Part shown: piece by piece, positions 39,979 through 49,787 of the stretch
How the letters are laid out: every line of letters begins with the position of its first letter
How positions within the stretch are numbered: position 1 is the first letter of the stretch
Origin: JAHBVH01 sp034432375
Lineage (GTDB): Bacteria; Chloroflexota; Anaerolineae; Caldilineales; Caldilineaceae
DNA: 64,000 nt
Reading direction: 5' to 3'
Assembly (NCBI GenBank): GCA_034432375.1
Contig: DAOUCA010000170.1
Location: 91,103-155,102, forward strand
Translations under genes and position numbers: made by a program
The notes under the pieces: model-generated
Databases searched by the model: none
The model's input: only the letters and a program-made list of their open reading frames with translations
What the model was told of the DNA's origin: nothing

Positions 39979-42900
39979 ATGGCTCATCGCTCATTCATCT
40001 TCAAGGCTGCCGCGCACGTAGCGTGGATCAGCTTCTTCTGCACTTTGACGGTGCTTGGCCTGACCTATTTTGCCACACCAAGCACGGCGCAAACGATTCC
40101 ACCCCTTTCCCCAACAGAATCCCCCACTGGCACAGTCCCCCCTGAGATAGCCACCCCTGAGATAGCCACCCCTGAGATAGCCACCACTGAGATGGCCCCC
40201 ACTGACATTCCGCCTACAGACATAGCCCCCACAAGCACACCACTACCACCAACAGCAACAGCAACGGCAACCAACTCGCCCGCTGCCCCCCCAACGCCAC
40301 TCCCATCTCTCTATATTAGCGAGTTTTTGGCTGATCCCAAAGCGGTAAAAGATGAAGCCGGTGAGTGGATCGAGCTTTACAATGCCGACAGTCAGAGCGT
40401 CAACCTACGCGGCTGGCAATTGCGCGATTTGGGCAGTGATCGCCATGCCATCGCTGTTGACTTGGTAATTGGGCCGGGGCAGTATATCGTGTTGGTGCGC
40501 AATGGTGACACGGCGATCAACGGTGGCGTGCTCTCCTCTTATGTCTACAATAACCTTACGCTGGCCAACAGCAGCGATGAACTGCTCTTGCTTGCCCCTG
40601 ACGGAAGTGAAGTCGACCGCGTACAATGGGGGGCTGGAACATCACTGTCGATCACCCCTGGAACGTCCCTCCAACGGTGGCTCAATGGTGATGGCGCTTG
40701 GCGAAGTAGTGAAGAAAGTTGGCCCGGCTCAAGTGGCGACCTGGGCTCGCCAGGCAGTGCCTATCAGCCCTCGACAGCGCTGCCCACAGCAGTAGCGACC
40801 GCCACCCTCACCCCCGGCGCAACCCCCACACCAGGGGCGACCTGGCCACAGGCCGACAGCACAAGTCCGTTGCTGATCGACGAAGTGCTCTATCGGGGCA
40901 GTGATGAGGAATTTGTCGTGTTGATCAATGGGAGCACCGAGTCGTTGGATCTGAGCGGTTGGGCGATCGGGGATGAAGAGAGCCCCGGTGCGGGTGAAGG
41001 CTTCTATGCTTTGCCAATCGGCTACCAATTACCAGCCGGCGCACGCTTTGTCATTGCAAGGGATGGGGCAACTTTTCTCACCACGTGGGGGGCACCAGCG
41101 AATGCTGAATTTGGCAACAGTGATCAAGCAACCCCAGATTTGCTTGCGCTGCGCGCATTGGCTAGCGGGCAATGGGCGCTCAATGACAGCGGGGATGAGG
41201 TGATCCTGCTGAATCCCAATGGCCAAGTAGCGGATGCGCTTGTCTATGGTGATGGGGCCTATGCGAGCCTGAAGCTGGTTGGCCTCTTACAAGCACCCGC
41301 GGCCTTTTCCCTTCAGCGTGTCCCTGGAGCTAGCTATTGGGCTGGTGCTGACCAGCGACATCGCTTTTTATACGCAGCACCTCAGCCCTTTACATCCATT
41401 CAACTGCCCACAGCGGCAGCAACAGCACCCCAGTTGCTAGACGAGAGCTGGCTGGCGCTTTGGGGTTCCCTGGGGGCAGAGAGCAATTTTAGCGCCACAG
41501 GGACTTCTCCACCTCATTACCTACATGCCGCCGCCGCCGCAGCAGATCTTCAGTTCATTGCGGTTGCCGACCCTACCTTTATCATGCCTTGGGAGGCAAG
41601 AACAGCGATTACGATCCTGCCAGCCTGGCGCTGGCAAGGCGAAGATGACCAGGCCATTGTGTATGATCAAGCATCACAGGACGCGCTCGATCGAGAGACG
41701 CTGGTTGGCAATGCCGACCGGAGCAGCACTCCGTTACAGTGGCAAGAAGGGAATGCGCCTGTGGCGAGCGTCATTGCTGCCGTGGCCGCCGATACGATCA
41801 GCGCACCGGAGACGATCAATAAGATCTATCGCACCTGGCGCGCCGCAGAAACACCACTGTTACCAGCCGGCAATGCTGCGCCACCCCAACCCGGCCAACT
41901 GTTGTCGGCCCCCCACTATACGGGTCTTGTTGCGCAGAGCAATGACGTCACAGGCGTGCGCACGGCGTTGATGGCACGGCGCGGCTGGCTGACCAATCGA
42001 CCGGGGCTCTGGTTGACGCTGACGCAGCTCACTGGCCAGGGTGCTTCAATCTGGATGGGCAGTAGTATTCCTTCAGAAAATAGTATCACACTGGAGATTA
42101 CCTATGGCGATCGCCAAGGGGAGTTGGCGGGATTGGCCCTCTGGCAGGATGATCGTCCGCTGCGCCAGCTCGATCTGCCAACCGGCAACCAACGGTGGCA
42201 GATCACCATTCCAGCCCTGCCAAATACCTTTCTCTATGCCGTTGCCACCCAGCAAGATGGCGATTTTGCCGTTACAGCGCCGATCTATGTGCTGCCCGCA
42301 ATCGGTGGTGCGGTTCAGCTCAATGAAGTGTTACCGGCCCCTTGGTCCGATCACAATGGGGATGGCGCGGTCAATACCGATGACGAATTCATCGAATTGT
42401 ACAACCCCAGCCCGCAGCCGCTTTCGCTCGACGGCTGGCAACTGCTTGATGCGAGCGCCGAAGCGGGCAATGGGCGTGCCTTTACCTTTGGCACGGGGCA
42501 GGTGATTCGGGGCTATGATTGGCTTGTGATCTATCACAGCAAGAGCCGGATCAGCCTGAACAATGAAAACGAGAGTGTCACGCTACGCAATCCAAGCGGT
42601 GTAGAGGTTGACCGCATTAGTTGGGTAGTCAACCCTGGCCGCGGCTCCTCGCTTAGCCGCCTACCCGATGGCGCGACCTGGCAACAGGGGCACGCCACGC
42701 CCGGGGGTGCCAACGAACCCTTTTCTAAAGATCGAGTGGCACCCTATCCTGGCAACCCTGGCCCAAACAACAGCCCCACGCCGACCAAGAGCCCCAAAGA
42801 TGAGGATGAAGATGATAACGAACTACCGCCGCCAGTCCACTTGGATCCAAGTTATGGTCAGGCTGGTGGTCCTCCGGCCTCGGTGGCCCAATCTAAATTA

Positions 42901-43485
42901 TCCGGCTTAGAGGCGGACGTTGAGTTTTACGCGGTGGTCACCGCGCCGCCTGGGCTCTTCAATGCCACCATCTATGTTGCCGACCCGGCACCCGACCCGC
43001 GCACGGGTCCACTGGCCGGCATTGGCATCAATATCTATTCACGGCAGGCACTCTACCCGGCATTACAAGAAGGCGATCGCGTGCGTGTGCGCGGGATCCT
43101 CAAATCGTTCCGCGGCGAGATGGAGTTGCAACTTTTGGATGCTACAACAATTCAACGGGTGGGCACTGGTTTACCATTGCAACCGCTGCCGATAAATGGG
43201 GCAGAGATCGGTGAGTCATTGGAAGGGCGACTGGTCACCTTTCGGGGCATCGTCAGCGGCTGGCAGGGCGATAGCATCTTTTTGAGCGATCCAACCAACC
43301 CCGATGCCGAAGCTGTTCGAGTGACGGTGCGCAGCAGCACCGGTCTGCGGCGCCCCTATGTCAACCGCGGTGAGCAGTGGCAGGTGACTGGAATCGTTAG
43401 TCAATTTGCCAGCGAAGCGCCCTGGAACGGTGGCTATCGGGTACTCGTGCGCTACAAAGAAGATTTGGTCAAGGTGAAGCAGTAG
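39979..43485 (+). CDS. Large secreted lamin-tail-domain protein
   Basis: 1168 residues. The signal peptide has a hydrophobic core at 15-31 and a cut near TAQT at 37-40. A Pro/Thr linker with a 15-bp DNA repeat (EIATP three times, 40142-40186) follows. Three lamin-tail domains (LTD) come next, at about 110-235 (LYISEFLADP...EWIELYNADSQSVNL), 293-440 (LLIDEVLYRGSDEEFVVLIN) and 775-910 (VQLNEVLPAP...DEFIELYNPSPQPLSL). The last has an EF-hand-like DHNGDGAVNTDDE. The C-terminal 190 residues look like an OB-fold (GDRVRVRGILKSFRGEMELQL). LTD proteins in bacteria are extracellular and often tied to nucleases or cell-surface assembly; no nuclease core is present. A surface or adhesion role is inferred. 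Confidence 0.85.
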   Translation: MAHRSFIFKAAAHVAWISFFCTLTVLGLTYFATPSTAQTIPPLSPTESPTGTVPPEIATPEIATPEIATTEMAPTDIPPTDIAPTSTPLPPTATATATNSPAAPPTPLPSLYISEFLADPKAVKDEAGEWIELYNADSQSVNLRGWQLRDLGSDRHAIAVDLVIGPGQYIVLVRNGDTAINGGVLSSYVYNNLTLANSSDELLLLAPDGSEVDRVQWGAGTSLSITPGTSLQRWLNGDGAWRSSEESWPGSSGDLGSPGSAYQPSTALPTAVATATLTPGATPTPGATWPQADSTSPLLIDEVLYRGSDEEFVVLINGSTESLDLSGWAIGDEESPGAGEGFYALPIGYQLPAGARFVIARDGATFLTTWGAPANAEFGNSDQATPDLLALRALASGQWALNDSGDEVILLNPNGQVADALVYGDGAYASLKLVGLLQAPAAFSLQRVPGASYWAGADQRHRFLYAAPQPFTSIQLPTAAATAPQLLDESWLALWGSLGAESNFSATGTSPPHYLHAAAAAADLQFIAVADPTFIMPWEARTAITILPAWRWQGEDDQAIVYDQASQDALDRETLVGNADRSSTPLQWQEGNAPVASVIAAVAADTISAPETINKIYRTWRAAETPLLPAGNAAPPQPGQLLSAPHYTGLVAQSNDVTGVRTALMARRGWLTNRPGLWLTLTQLTGQGASIWMGSSIPSENSITLEITYGDRQGELAGLALWQDDRPLRQLDLPTGNQRWQITIPALPNTFLYAVATQQDGDFAVTAPIYVLPAIGGAVQLNEVLPAPWSDHNGDGAVNTDDEFIELYNPSPQPLSLDGWQLLDASAEAGNGRAFTFGTGQVIRGYDWLVIYHSKSRISLNNENESVTLRNPSGVEVDRISWVVNPGRGSSLSRLPDGATWQQGHATPGGANEPFSKDRVAPYPGNPGPNNSPTPTKSPKDEDEDDNELPPPVHLDPSYGQAGGPPASVAQSKLSGLEADVEFYAVVTAPPGLFNATIYVADPAPDPRTGPLAGIGINIYSRQALYPALQEGDRVRVRGILKSFRGEMELQLLDATTIQRVGTGLPLQPLPINGAEIGESLEGRLVTFRGIVSGWQGDSIFLSDPTNPDAEAVRVTVRSSTGLRRPYVNRGEQWQVTGIVSQFASEAPWNGGYRVLVRYKEDLVKVKQ

Positions 43486-43509
43486 AGGTTACAGCGCGAA
43501 CGTCTGATG

Positions 43510-43651
43510 CTGTTGACGAATTGCGGAGGCGCAACTTGCCGCAGCTGAGCTTGTCGTAGGCTGAGCTTGCCGCAGGCTGAGCTTGTCGAAGCCGGAGCTT
43601 GTCGAAGCCACAACTTGCCGCAGCCGGAGCGCCTGCGAAATTCGTCAACAG
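43510..43651. repeat. 142-bp inverted-repeat element with internal GAGCTTGTCGAAG array
   Basis: 23-bp terminal inverted repeats with 2 mismatches (43510-43532, 43629-43651, outer word CTGTTGACGAATT). Between them lie five degenerate copies of GCTGAGCTTGTCGAAGCCG or variants with TGCCGCAG. The element sits at the convergent ends of two genes and lies 2 bp from one stop codon. It looks like a non-autonomous mobile repeat that has grown by internal tandem copying. Confidence 0.6.
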
Positions 43652-43653
43652 GA

Positions 43654-44658
43654 TCACATTGTTTGCTGGCGCACAAAGTGACCGATCTCTTTGACAGCCT
43701 CCTTGGCTTCCCGCACAATTGGATAGAGAAATTGATAAACGTGAATCATCTGCTCGGCGAGGTGAAGGCGCACATCGACACCGGCGGCAGCGGCACGCTC
43801 AGTAAACTGGATGGCATCATTCACCAAAAATTCAGTACGACCCGCTTGGATCAGGATCGGCGGCAATCCTTGTAAATCGGCAAAAATCGGCGAGACATAG
43901 GGATGGCAGGGATCCAACCCGTTGAGATAGGAATGGGCCGAACAGCGAAGTACATTCGGGTTAAGATAGTCAGCGCTGATCTTCGCTTGTGGGGTATCAT
44001 GGCCGCAGCGCAGATCAAAGAGTGGCGAGAGACAGAAGGCTGCGGCGGGCAATGGCACATGTGCTTCACGTAGGGCGAGCAGCAACGCAACCGTCAAGCC
44101 CGCCCCTGCCGAATCACCACCAATGACGATCTGGCGCGGTAATACCCCTCGCGCCAAGAGCGTCCAATAGGCGATCCAGGCATCTTCCAGGGCTGCCGGA
44201 TAAGGGTGCTCCGGAGCCAGACGATACGCCATTGAGTAGAGCTGTGCTGATGCTTCCTTGGCAATGCGGGCGCTAAGCAAACGGTGACTCTCTACGGATC
44301 CAGCCACATAGCCACCGCCATGAAAGAAGAGGATCGTCCGACCGGCACTGGTTATGCGCGGGCTTTGACGCTCACCAGGAACGGTACCTAAGCGAATCGG
44401 TTCACAGTGCACAGGCGTTAGCATCGGTAGCGTTGCCGTGCGCGCAAAGAGTGCACGAATGTCGTTTACCTCGATCTGCTCATGATCGGGGACGGCATCG
44501 ATCACCATATCGACAATACTTTCAAAGAGCCAGGATTGATGGGGATAGCGCGCACCGTGCCGTCGCCTGCGCGGCAAGACCCTTTGGATCGCGGCCACCA
44601 AGGAGAGCGTCATGGCAGCTTGTTCTTGAAGCCGTCGCAGGTAACCCACCAGATGCAT
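43654..44658 (-). CDS. Alpha/beta hydrolase of the hormone-sensitive-lipase type
   Basis: 334 residues. The oxyanion motif HGGGY (113-117) and nucleophile elbow GDSAG (S183) mark the HSL/GDSAG esterase family. The distal His is in QMIHVYQFL. At the usual Asp position the sequence reads AGRTEFLVND, with Glu or the later Asp as the likely acid. It would hydrolyse short- or medium-chain esters. No signal peptide is evident. ATG 44658 gives a normal length; a TTG at 44682 would overlap the previous gene. The start is 4 bp after the AEC transporter gene, so it shares that operon. Confidence 0.8.
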   Translation of the reverse strand: MHLVGYLRRLQEQAAMTLSLVAAIQRVLPRRRRHGARYPHQSWLFESIVDMVIDAVPDHEQIEVNDIRALFARTATLPMLTPVHCEPIRLGTVPGERQSPRITSAGRTILFFHGGGYVAGSVESHRLLSARIAKEASAQLYSMAYRLAPEHPYPAALEDAWIAYWTLLARGVLPRQIVIGGDSAGAGLTVALLLALREAHVPLPAAAFCLSPLFDLRCGHDTPQAKISADYLNPNVLRCSAHSYLNGLDPCHPYVSPIFADLQGLPPILIQAGRTEFLVNDAIQFTERAAAAGVDVRLHLAEQMIHVYQFLYPIVREAKEAVKEIGHFVRQQTM

Positions 44659-44662
44659 AAGG

Positions 44663-45622
44663 CTAAACAAGGCTGAGCACAACAGTCAGGGTAACCGCAC
44701 TCACCAGTGTGGAAAAGAGCGCCACCGTTGTGACAAAATCAGGCAACAATTGATGTTCCAAGGCGATGAGTGCGGCCAACACTGCCACCGGCATGCTGGC
44801 TTGCAAGATGCCGGCCCCACGTTCAATGCCCGTCATGCCAAAGGGTACGACCAAGAGCAGTGCCAACGCCGGCCCCACAAGTAGGCGAACGAGGCTCGTC
44901 GCAATGACATCTCTGCTCACTTTGGGGATGCCCATCCCCGCCAATTGTACCCCCAACGTCACCAACATCACGGGGATCAGGGCACCAGCCAGCAGCCCCA
45001 CGGCACGGTTGACAAAGAGCGGCATTGGCAAATTGAACCAGTTGACCAGAAAGGCAGGAATCACTGCCAGCACTGCCGGCGTCTTAAAGGCCATCCAAAG
45101 CGCACGCAGCCCCGTGCCCTGGTGCCAGGTTGCGGCGGTTACGCCGACCATAAAGCCATAGATGCTCAAAACCAAGAAATAAAAAGAGGCAGCGACCAAG
45201 GCGGATTCACCCAATTTAAATTGGATAATCGGCAGCCCAAAGTTACCGACGTTGCCAAAGGCAGCAGCCAGCACATAAGCTGCTGTCATCTGCGGTGAAG
45301 AGCGCAACGCCCGCGCCACTAGCCACGCCACAATCACCGTGCCGGTTGTCACGACCACAATAAAGAGCGCCATGCGCAGGGCAAGCGCTGCCTGGATTTC
45401 AGCTGCGCTAAAGATATTAAAGACAAATGAGGGCGTAATAATGAAGTAGGCGAAGCGGGAGAGGGTTCGGGCGTCGAGTTGGAGCCGTGGACCAGCGACA
45501 TAGCCGACCAGCACCAGGGCAAAGACGGGGAGGAGAATATTGGCGAAGATGGTGAAAAGTTGTGTCACACGGAGGCTTTCTAATGGTGAATGGTGAATTG
45601 TAAATGGCGAATGGGTGACCAT
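44663..45622 (-). CDS. AEC-family (auxin efflux carrier-like) transporter
   Basis: A membrane protein of about 300-319 residues with ten hydrophobic segments in two groups of five, the AEC layout. ANILLPVFALVLVGYVAGPRL begins the conserved part, and AFGNVGNFGLPII near residue 130 is the broken-helix motif. AEC carriers move small organic acids or amino acids outward or inward. The ATG at 45622 overlaps the SDR stop (TAATG) and would add MVTHSPFTIHHSPLESLR, which is translated from a heptad repeat in the DNA. A GTG at 45568 starts at the conserved domain but has no Shine-Dalgarno. The true start is open. Confidence 0.8.
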   Translation of the reverse strand: MVTHSPFTIHHSPLESLRVTQLFTIFANILLPVFALVLVGYVAGPRLQLDARTLSRFAYFIITPSFVFNIFSAAEIQAALALRMALFIVVVTTGTVIVAWLVARALRSSPQMTAAYVLAAAFGNVGNFGLPIIQFKLGESALVAASFYFLVLSIYGFMVGVTAATWHQGTGLRALWMAFKTPAVLAVIPAFLVNWFNLPMPLFVNRAVGLLAGALIPVMLVTLGVQLAGMGIPKVSRDVIATSLVRLLVGPALALLLVVPFGMTGIERGAGILQASMPVAVLAALIALEHQLLPDFVTTVALFSTLVSAVTLTVVLSLV

Positions 45623-46401
45623 TAGTGGTTGAGAAGTTGCCCGCCGTCGATGACGAAGGTGGCACCGGTGGTGAAGCTGGAGGCGGGGGCAGCGAGATAG
45701 AGGGCAATGCCGGTGAGTTCCTCGACATTGGCAATACGTTGTTGCGGGATGCGCGCCACGATGCTATCGTGGATCGTCGGGTTGTCCCAAATCGCTCGGC
45801 TAAAGGCGGTACGAATAAAGCCAGGGGCAATGGCGTTCACCTGAATGTTGTCGGGGGCAAGCTCCACGGCAAGCACTTCGGTGAGCATGAGTACAGCCGC
45901 CTTGCTGACAGAATAGATACCCATGTTTGGCAACGGCGCTTTACCGGCAATCGATGCAATGTTGATCACCTTGCCACCACCACGCACCTTCATGGTCGGT
46001 ACACAAGCCTGGATCAGGCGGAAATAGCCTTTGACATTGACATCGAGAATCTTGTCCCAGTGGCTCTCTTCACTGGTGAGGATGGGGCCAAAGTGTGGGT
46101 TGGTCGCCGCGTTATTCACCAGAATATCGACGCCCCCCAGTTCCCTGCCAACGCGATCAACCAGCGCTGCAACGGCTGTGGCATCGCCTGTATGGGTAGC
46201 AATCGCCAACGCCTGCCCGCCCGCGGCTTGAATCGCGATCGCCACTTCGTCAAGAGCCTCTTGTTTGCGGCTACTGAGGACGACGGTGGCACCGACGGCG
46301 GCATAGGCATGGGCAATCGCTTCGCCGATCCCGCGCGAGGCACCGGTGATCAGGGCAACTTTGCCGGTGAGATCCAATTGTGCTGCAGGTGATTGAGGCA
46401 C
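45622..46401 (-). CDS. Short-chain dehydrogenase/reductase (SDR)
   Basis: 259 residues. The classical SDR motifs are TGASRGIGEA (NAD(P) binding), NNAA, Ser in NIASIAG, and the YSVSK catalytic Tyr-Lys. The C-terminal GGQ is the usual end of the beta-ketoacyl-reductase-like SDRs. The substrate is unknown; the enoyl-CoA hydratase upstream suggests an acyl-CoA or hydroxy-acid step. I use GTG 46401 because AAGGAG lies 6 nt upstream; the ATG/TTG-like start at 46425 has none. Its stop overlaps the transporter ATG. Confidence 0.88.
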   Translation of the reverse strand: MPQSPAAQLDLTGKVALITGASRGIGEAIAHAYAAVGATVVLSSRKQEALDEVAIAIQAAGGQALAIATHTGDATAVAALVDRVGRELGGVDILVNNAATNPHFGPILTSEESHWDKILDVNVKGYFRLIQACVPTMKVRGGGKVINIASIAGKAPLPNMGIYSVSKAAVLMLTEVLAVELAPDNIQVNAIAPGFIRTAFSRAIWDNPTIHDSIVARIPQQRIANVEELTGIALYLAAPASSFTTGATFVIDGGQLLNH

Positions 46402-46482
46402 TATTTCTCCTTGAGACTTATACACTACAGCGGATGATGGAAACAGCGGAAATTACAAATCGGTTGTACTGTTCCTGATGAA

Positions 46483-47271
46483 CTACTGTCCGCGAAAAAC
46501 GGGTGCCCGCTTTTCCACAAACGCCGTCACCCCTTCCAGATGATCAGCTGTGGCGGTTGCCTCTGCTTGGAGATCGGCTTCCAAAGTCAGGATTGCCGCC
46601 AATCCTTCTTGGGTTGCTTGTTGCAGAGCTGCCTTGGTCATGCCAAGCGCGACTGTGGGTCGTTGTGCTAAATGGCGGGCACGTGCCAGCGCATCTTCCG
46701 CCAATGTATCCGCACCGGTTACCCAATTGGTCAGCCCAAGTTCCAATGATCTTTCAGCGGTGATGCGTTCACCCAAGGCAGCGATCTCAAAGGCTCGGCT
46801 ATAACCAACCAATCGGGTCAAAAACCAACTGGCACCGGCGTCGGGCACAAGACCAATGTTGCTAAAGGCCATGAGAATGCTGGCATCGTGGGCCATGATG
46901 CGTAGATCACAGGCGAGGGCCAACGACGCCCCGGCCCCGGCAGCAACGCCATTAATGGCCGCGATTACTGGCTTTCTTAGCGCGACAATACTCAGAATCA
47001 TGGGCCGATAGTAGTCGAGGACCACTTCGCGCACCCGTTCGGGGCTGGGAACGCCATCAAAGATTGCCAAATCCTGGCCGGCGCAAAAGCCTTTGCCGGC
47101 ACCAGTGATTAGAACTGCGCGTACATCCTGATCTTCGCCGGCTTGTACAAAGGCGGCCTGGAGTGCCTGCAACATCACCGGCGTAAAGGCGTTGCGCTTT
47201 TCGGGCCGGTTGAGGGTGATTGTAGCGACTTGTTGATTGATGGTATAGCTGATAGTACGCTCTTGCGTCAT
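46483..47271 (-). CDS. Enoyl-CoA hydratase/isomerase (crotonase family)
   Basis: 262 residues. GAGKGFCAGQDL and KPVIAAINGVAAGAGASLALACDLRIMA make the two oxyanion-hole segments, and GLVPDAGASWFL holds the region of the second catalytic acid, here Asp. The FCAGQDL and DAG pattern is closest to PaaG-like 2-(1,2-epoxy-1,2-dihydrophenyl)acetyl-CoA isomerases, though a general hydratase is possible. ATG 47271 has GGAGAG in front. It is probably cotranscribed with the SDR, 81 bp away. Confidence 0.88.
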   Translation of the reverse strand: MTQERTISYTINQQVATITLNRPEKRNAFTPVMLQALQAAFVQAGEDQDVRAVLITGAGKGFCAGQDLAIFDGVPSPERVREVVLDYYRPMILSIVALRKPVIAAINGVAAGAGASLALACDLRIMAHDASILMAFSNIGLVPDAGASWFLTRLVGYSRAFEIAALGERITAERSLELGLTNWVTGADTLAEDALARARHLAQRPTVALGMTKAALQQATQEGLAAILTLEADLQAEATATADHLEGVTAFVEKRAPVFRGQ

Positions 47272-47360
47272 GCCCAAACTCTCCAATGAATAATCGACAG
47301 CAACCTACAACTTACCTGCCAGCCATGGCGCACTAAAGCAACTGTGAGTCGGATTTATGG

Positions 47361-48215
47361 TTACTCATCAGACAACGTATTATCATCATTCGCCTGTTGT
47401 TTGCGCAGGTAGACTTCGATTTGTTTCATTAACATCCGTAGTTCCTCCGGTCCCAATCCCGCCAACCGCTCCTCCGGCCCCAATCCCGCCAACCGTTCCT
47501 CCAGAGATGCACTTGCTACAGCCTGCTTACGCATTTCCTCCCCCATCTCCAACAAGCTCTCGACTGTTATCTCTTTGTTCATGTCAACTCCTTCTAATTC
47601 ATATGCCTTTTGTAAGGCATAAATGACAGTCCAAATTTGCGTTATCGGCTTGCCGTTAAGATAATGGAACGCTTCACGCCGCACCTGCTTTCGGCTGGCA
47701 AACAAACGCAAGTATTCATTATGAGGCACATCTCGCAGTTCATTTAACACCAATAGCATTACACGGCTAATCAGTGGGCTTGTGCTGACATAAACACCTG
47801 GATATTCAGCAGCAGTATAGCCCCAGGCCATTAACTTATTTGCTTGTGGCGTTTTTGCACTGACTACATATGTCTGCACTTCGGGAGAAGAGAGTTCCTG
47901 GCTTTGGCGGTACAGGTAGTCGTAGGTCAGTGCCTGCTGTAAGCTTTGCTCAGTCACCGATTCAGTGATCTTACATTCTAAAAGGTGATGGGCACAATGA
48001 TGATCACGAATGCCATCAGGAAGCAAAGCACGCTGACGTTCTGTCCATTGCAGACCGTTGCGTCGCAATAGCAGTACATCAATTTCTGGGGGGTTACTTG
48101 TTGCCGGCAACTCGCTTAGTACAGTAACCCCTTCAGAAGAGAGCAATTGCTCTAATAATTTAGCCAGCAGCCGATGCCACAATAGTTTCAACAAACTTCT
48201 CCCGAGTAATGCCAA
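47361..48215 (-). CDS. Rpn/PDDEXK-like protein of unknown function
   Basis: 284 residues. PPEIDVLLLRR, then HHLLECKITESVTEQSLQQALTYDYLY, gives the D...ExK pattern of PDDEXK nucleases in the manner of Rpn transposase-like proteins. A helical C-terminus follows, with 9-residue repeats LAGLGPEER from a 27-bp DNA repeat (about 47447-47503). Such proteins are multiplied in Cyanobacteria and Chloroflexota. The first residues are uncertain: ATG 48215 lies beside a short frame beginning MMHYTQFGI that could be an older start separated by a frameshift. Confidence 0.6.
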   Translation of the reverse strand: MALLGRSLLKLLWHRLLAKLLEQLLSSEGVTVLSELPATSNPPEIDVLLLRRNGLQWTERQRALLPDGIRDHHCAHHLLECKITESVTEQSLQQALTYDYLYRQSQELSSPEVQTYVVSAKTPQANKLMAWGYTAAEYPGVYVSTSPLISRVMLLVLNELRDVPHNEYLRLFASRKQVRREAFHYLNGKPITQIWTVIYALQKAYELEGVDMNKEITVESLLEMGEEMRKQAVASASLEERLAGLGPEERLAGLGPEELRMLMKQIEVYLRKQQANDDNTLSDE

Positions 48216-48271
48216 ATTGAGTATAATGCATCATCAAAATCAGTATAGCCAAGCCGTTTGAACCTGTCAAT

Positions 48272-49693
48272 CTAATCCGCCCAAACGCCGGCGAACTTTT
48301 CCTTCTGCTGCAATTCAAAGAGTGGAATGGGCGTGCTAAAGGGGTACTCGCCAGTAAAACAGGCGTTGCAATAGCCATCCTCCGCCTTGAGCGCCTTCAT
48401 TAACCCCTCAACCGAGAGGAAGGCCAGCGAGTCGGCCCCAATATGTTCGCAGATCTCATCGACGGTCATATTGGCGGCGATCAGCTCCGCCTGGGTGGCC
48501 ATATCAACACCCATAAAGCAGGGAAATTTGATAGCGGGGCAGGCGACGCGCACATGCACTTCCTTGGCACCGGCCTCGCGCAACATCTGCACAAGTGGCC
48601 CGGATGTATTGCCCCGTACAATCGAATCATCAATCAGGACGACCCGCTTGCCGGCTAAGTTATCGGGCAGCGGATTAAATTTCATCGCCACCCCGACTTT
48701 GCGCAATTCATTGCTCGGCTGAATAAAAGTGCGCCCGATATAGCGGCTCTTGATCAGCCCTTCGCTGTAGGGAATCTTGCTGCGTTGAGCATAGCCAATG
48801 GCGTGGGGGGTGCCGGAATCGGGCACCGGCACCACAATATCGGCCTTGGCAGGGGCCTCTTTGGCGAGCCGTTGGCCGAGTTTCTGGCGGGTCTGGTGGA
48901 CAAGTTTGCCATTGAGGATGCTATCCGGACGCGCAAAGTAGATCTGCTCAAAGGTGCAGAATGCCAATTGCTGTGGGGGCGCGCCCTGCATAATCTCATA
49001 GCCATTGTGATCCAAGCGCACAACCTCGCCCGGCCCAATCTCGCGGATCATCTCGCCGCCAATCGTAGCAAAAGCACAACTCTCCGAGGCAATCGCATAG
49101 CCCTTGTCCACCTTGCCCAAGACCAAAGGCCGCAATCCCCACGGATCACGCACGCCATAAATTGCATCACGGGTCAGAATAGTAAGCGTATACGCGCCTT
49201 CCGCTTTGGCCATCAGAATGCGAATGCGCGTGATCCAATCATTGCCACCGGCACCGGCCAGCAGATGAATAATCACTTCGCTGTCGGTCGAGGTAGTCAA
49301 GCCCACCCCTCGTTCCAAGAGTTCGCGGCGCAATTGGGGAGCGTTGATCAGGTTACCATTGTGGCCAATCGCCAATGGCCCGTCGAGGGTTTCAAGCAGG
49401 TAGGGCTGTGTGTTGCGCAACTTAGAGGAACCGGTGGTCGAGTAGCGGGTGTGGCCAATGCCGATGTGGCCAAATAGATGGCCGAGGTTTTCTTCATTAA
49501 AGACCTGTGAAACGAGCCCCATGCCCTTGTGAATATGCGCGGTGCGCCCATCACAGGTCACAATGCCGGCCCCTTCCTGCCCCCGATGTTGTAAAGCATA
49601 AAGCGCAAAAAATGCAGAACGGGCCACTTCACGCCCTTCGGCATAGATGCCAAAGATGCCACATTCCTCGTGTAATTTATCATCAGCGTACAT
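48272..49693 (-). CDS. purF: Amidophosphoribosyltransferase
   Basis: PurF makes 5-phosphoribosylamine from PRPP and glutamine, the first step of purine synthesis. 473 residues. The N-terminal propeptide MYADDKLHEE ends at the catalytic Cys11 (CGIFGIYAE). Glutaminase motifs RGQEGAGI and GIGHTRYSTTGSS follow. The PRPP site is VVLIDDSIVRGNTSGPLV. Late cysteines in VRVACPAIKFPCFMG and GYCNACFTGEYP are in the places that bind a 4Fe-4S cluster in the B. subtilis-type enzyme. It is on the same strand as purK, about 0.8 kb away, with an SGNH hydrolase gene between. Confidence 0.96.
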   Translation of the reverse strand: MYADDKLHEECGIFGIYAEGREVARSAFFALYALQHRGQEGAGIVTCDGRTAHIHKGMGLVSQVFNEENLGHLFGHIGIGHTRYSTTGSSKLRNTQPYLLETLDGPLAIGHNGNLINAPQLRRELLERGVGLTTSTDSEVIIHLLAGAGGNDWITRIRILMAKAEGAYTLTILTRDAIYGVRDPWGLRPLVLGKVDKGYAIASESCAFATIGGEMIREIGPGEVVRLDHNGYEIMQGAPPQQLAFCTFEQIYFARPDSILNGKLVHQTRQKLGQRLAKEAPAKADIVVPVPDSGTPHAIGYAQRSKIPYSEGLIKSRYIGRTFIQPSNELRKVGVAMKFNPLPDNLAGKRVVLIDDSIVRGNTSGPLVQMLREAGAKEVHVRVACPAIKFPCFMGVDMATQAELIAANMTVDEICEHIGADSLAFLSVEGLMKALKAEDGYCNACFTGEYPFSTPIPLFELQQKEKFAGVWAD

Positions 49694-49787
49694 GATTAGT
49701 CCTCAAACTTCAGTTCCTCTAACGTGCACTCTAGTTGCAAACGTCCGTCATGCTTAGGTGATTCAACCGTAGAACTGCCTGCTATGC

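Noticed and set aside
48785..49477. 230-codon plus-strand frame opposite purF
   Set aside because: Antisense to a conserved enzyme gene, with no motif and no ribosome site.
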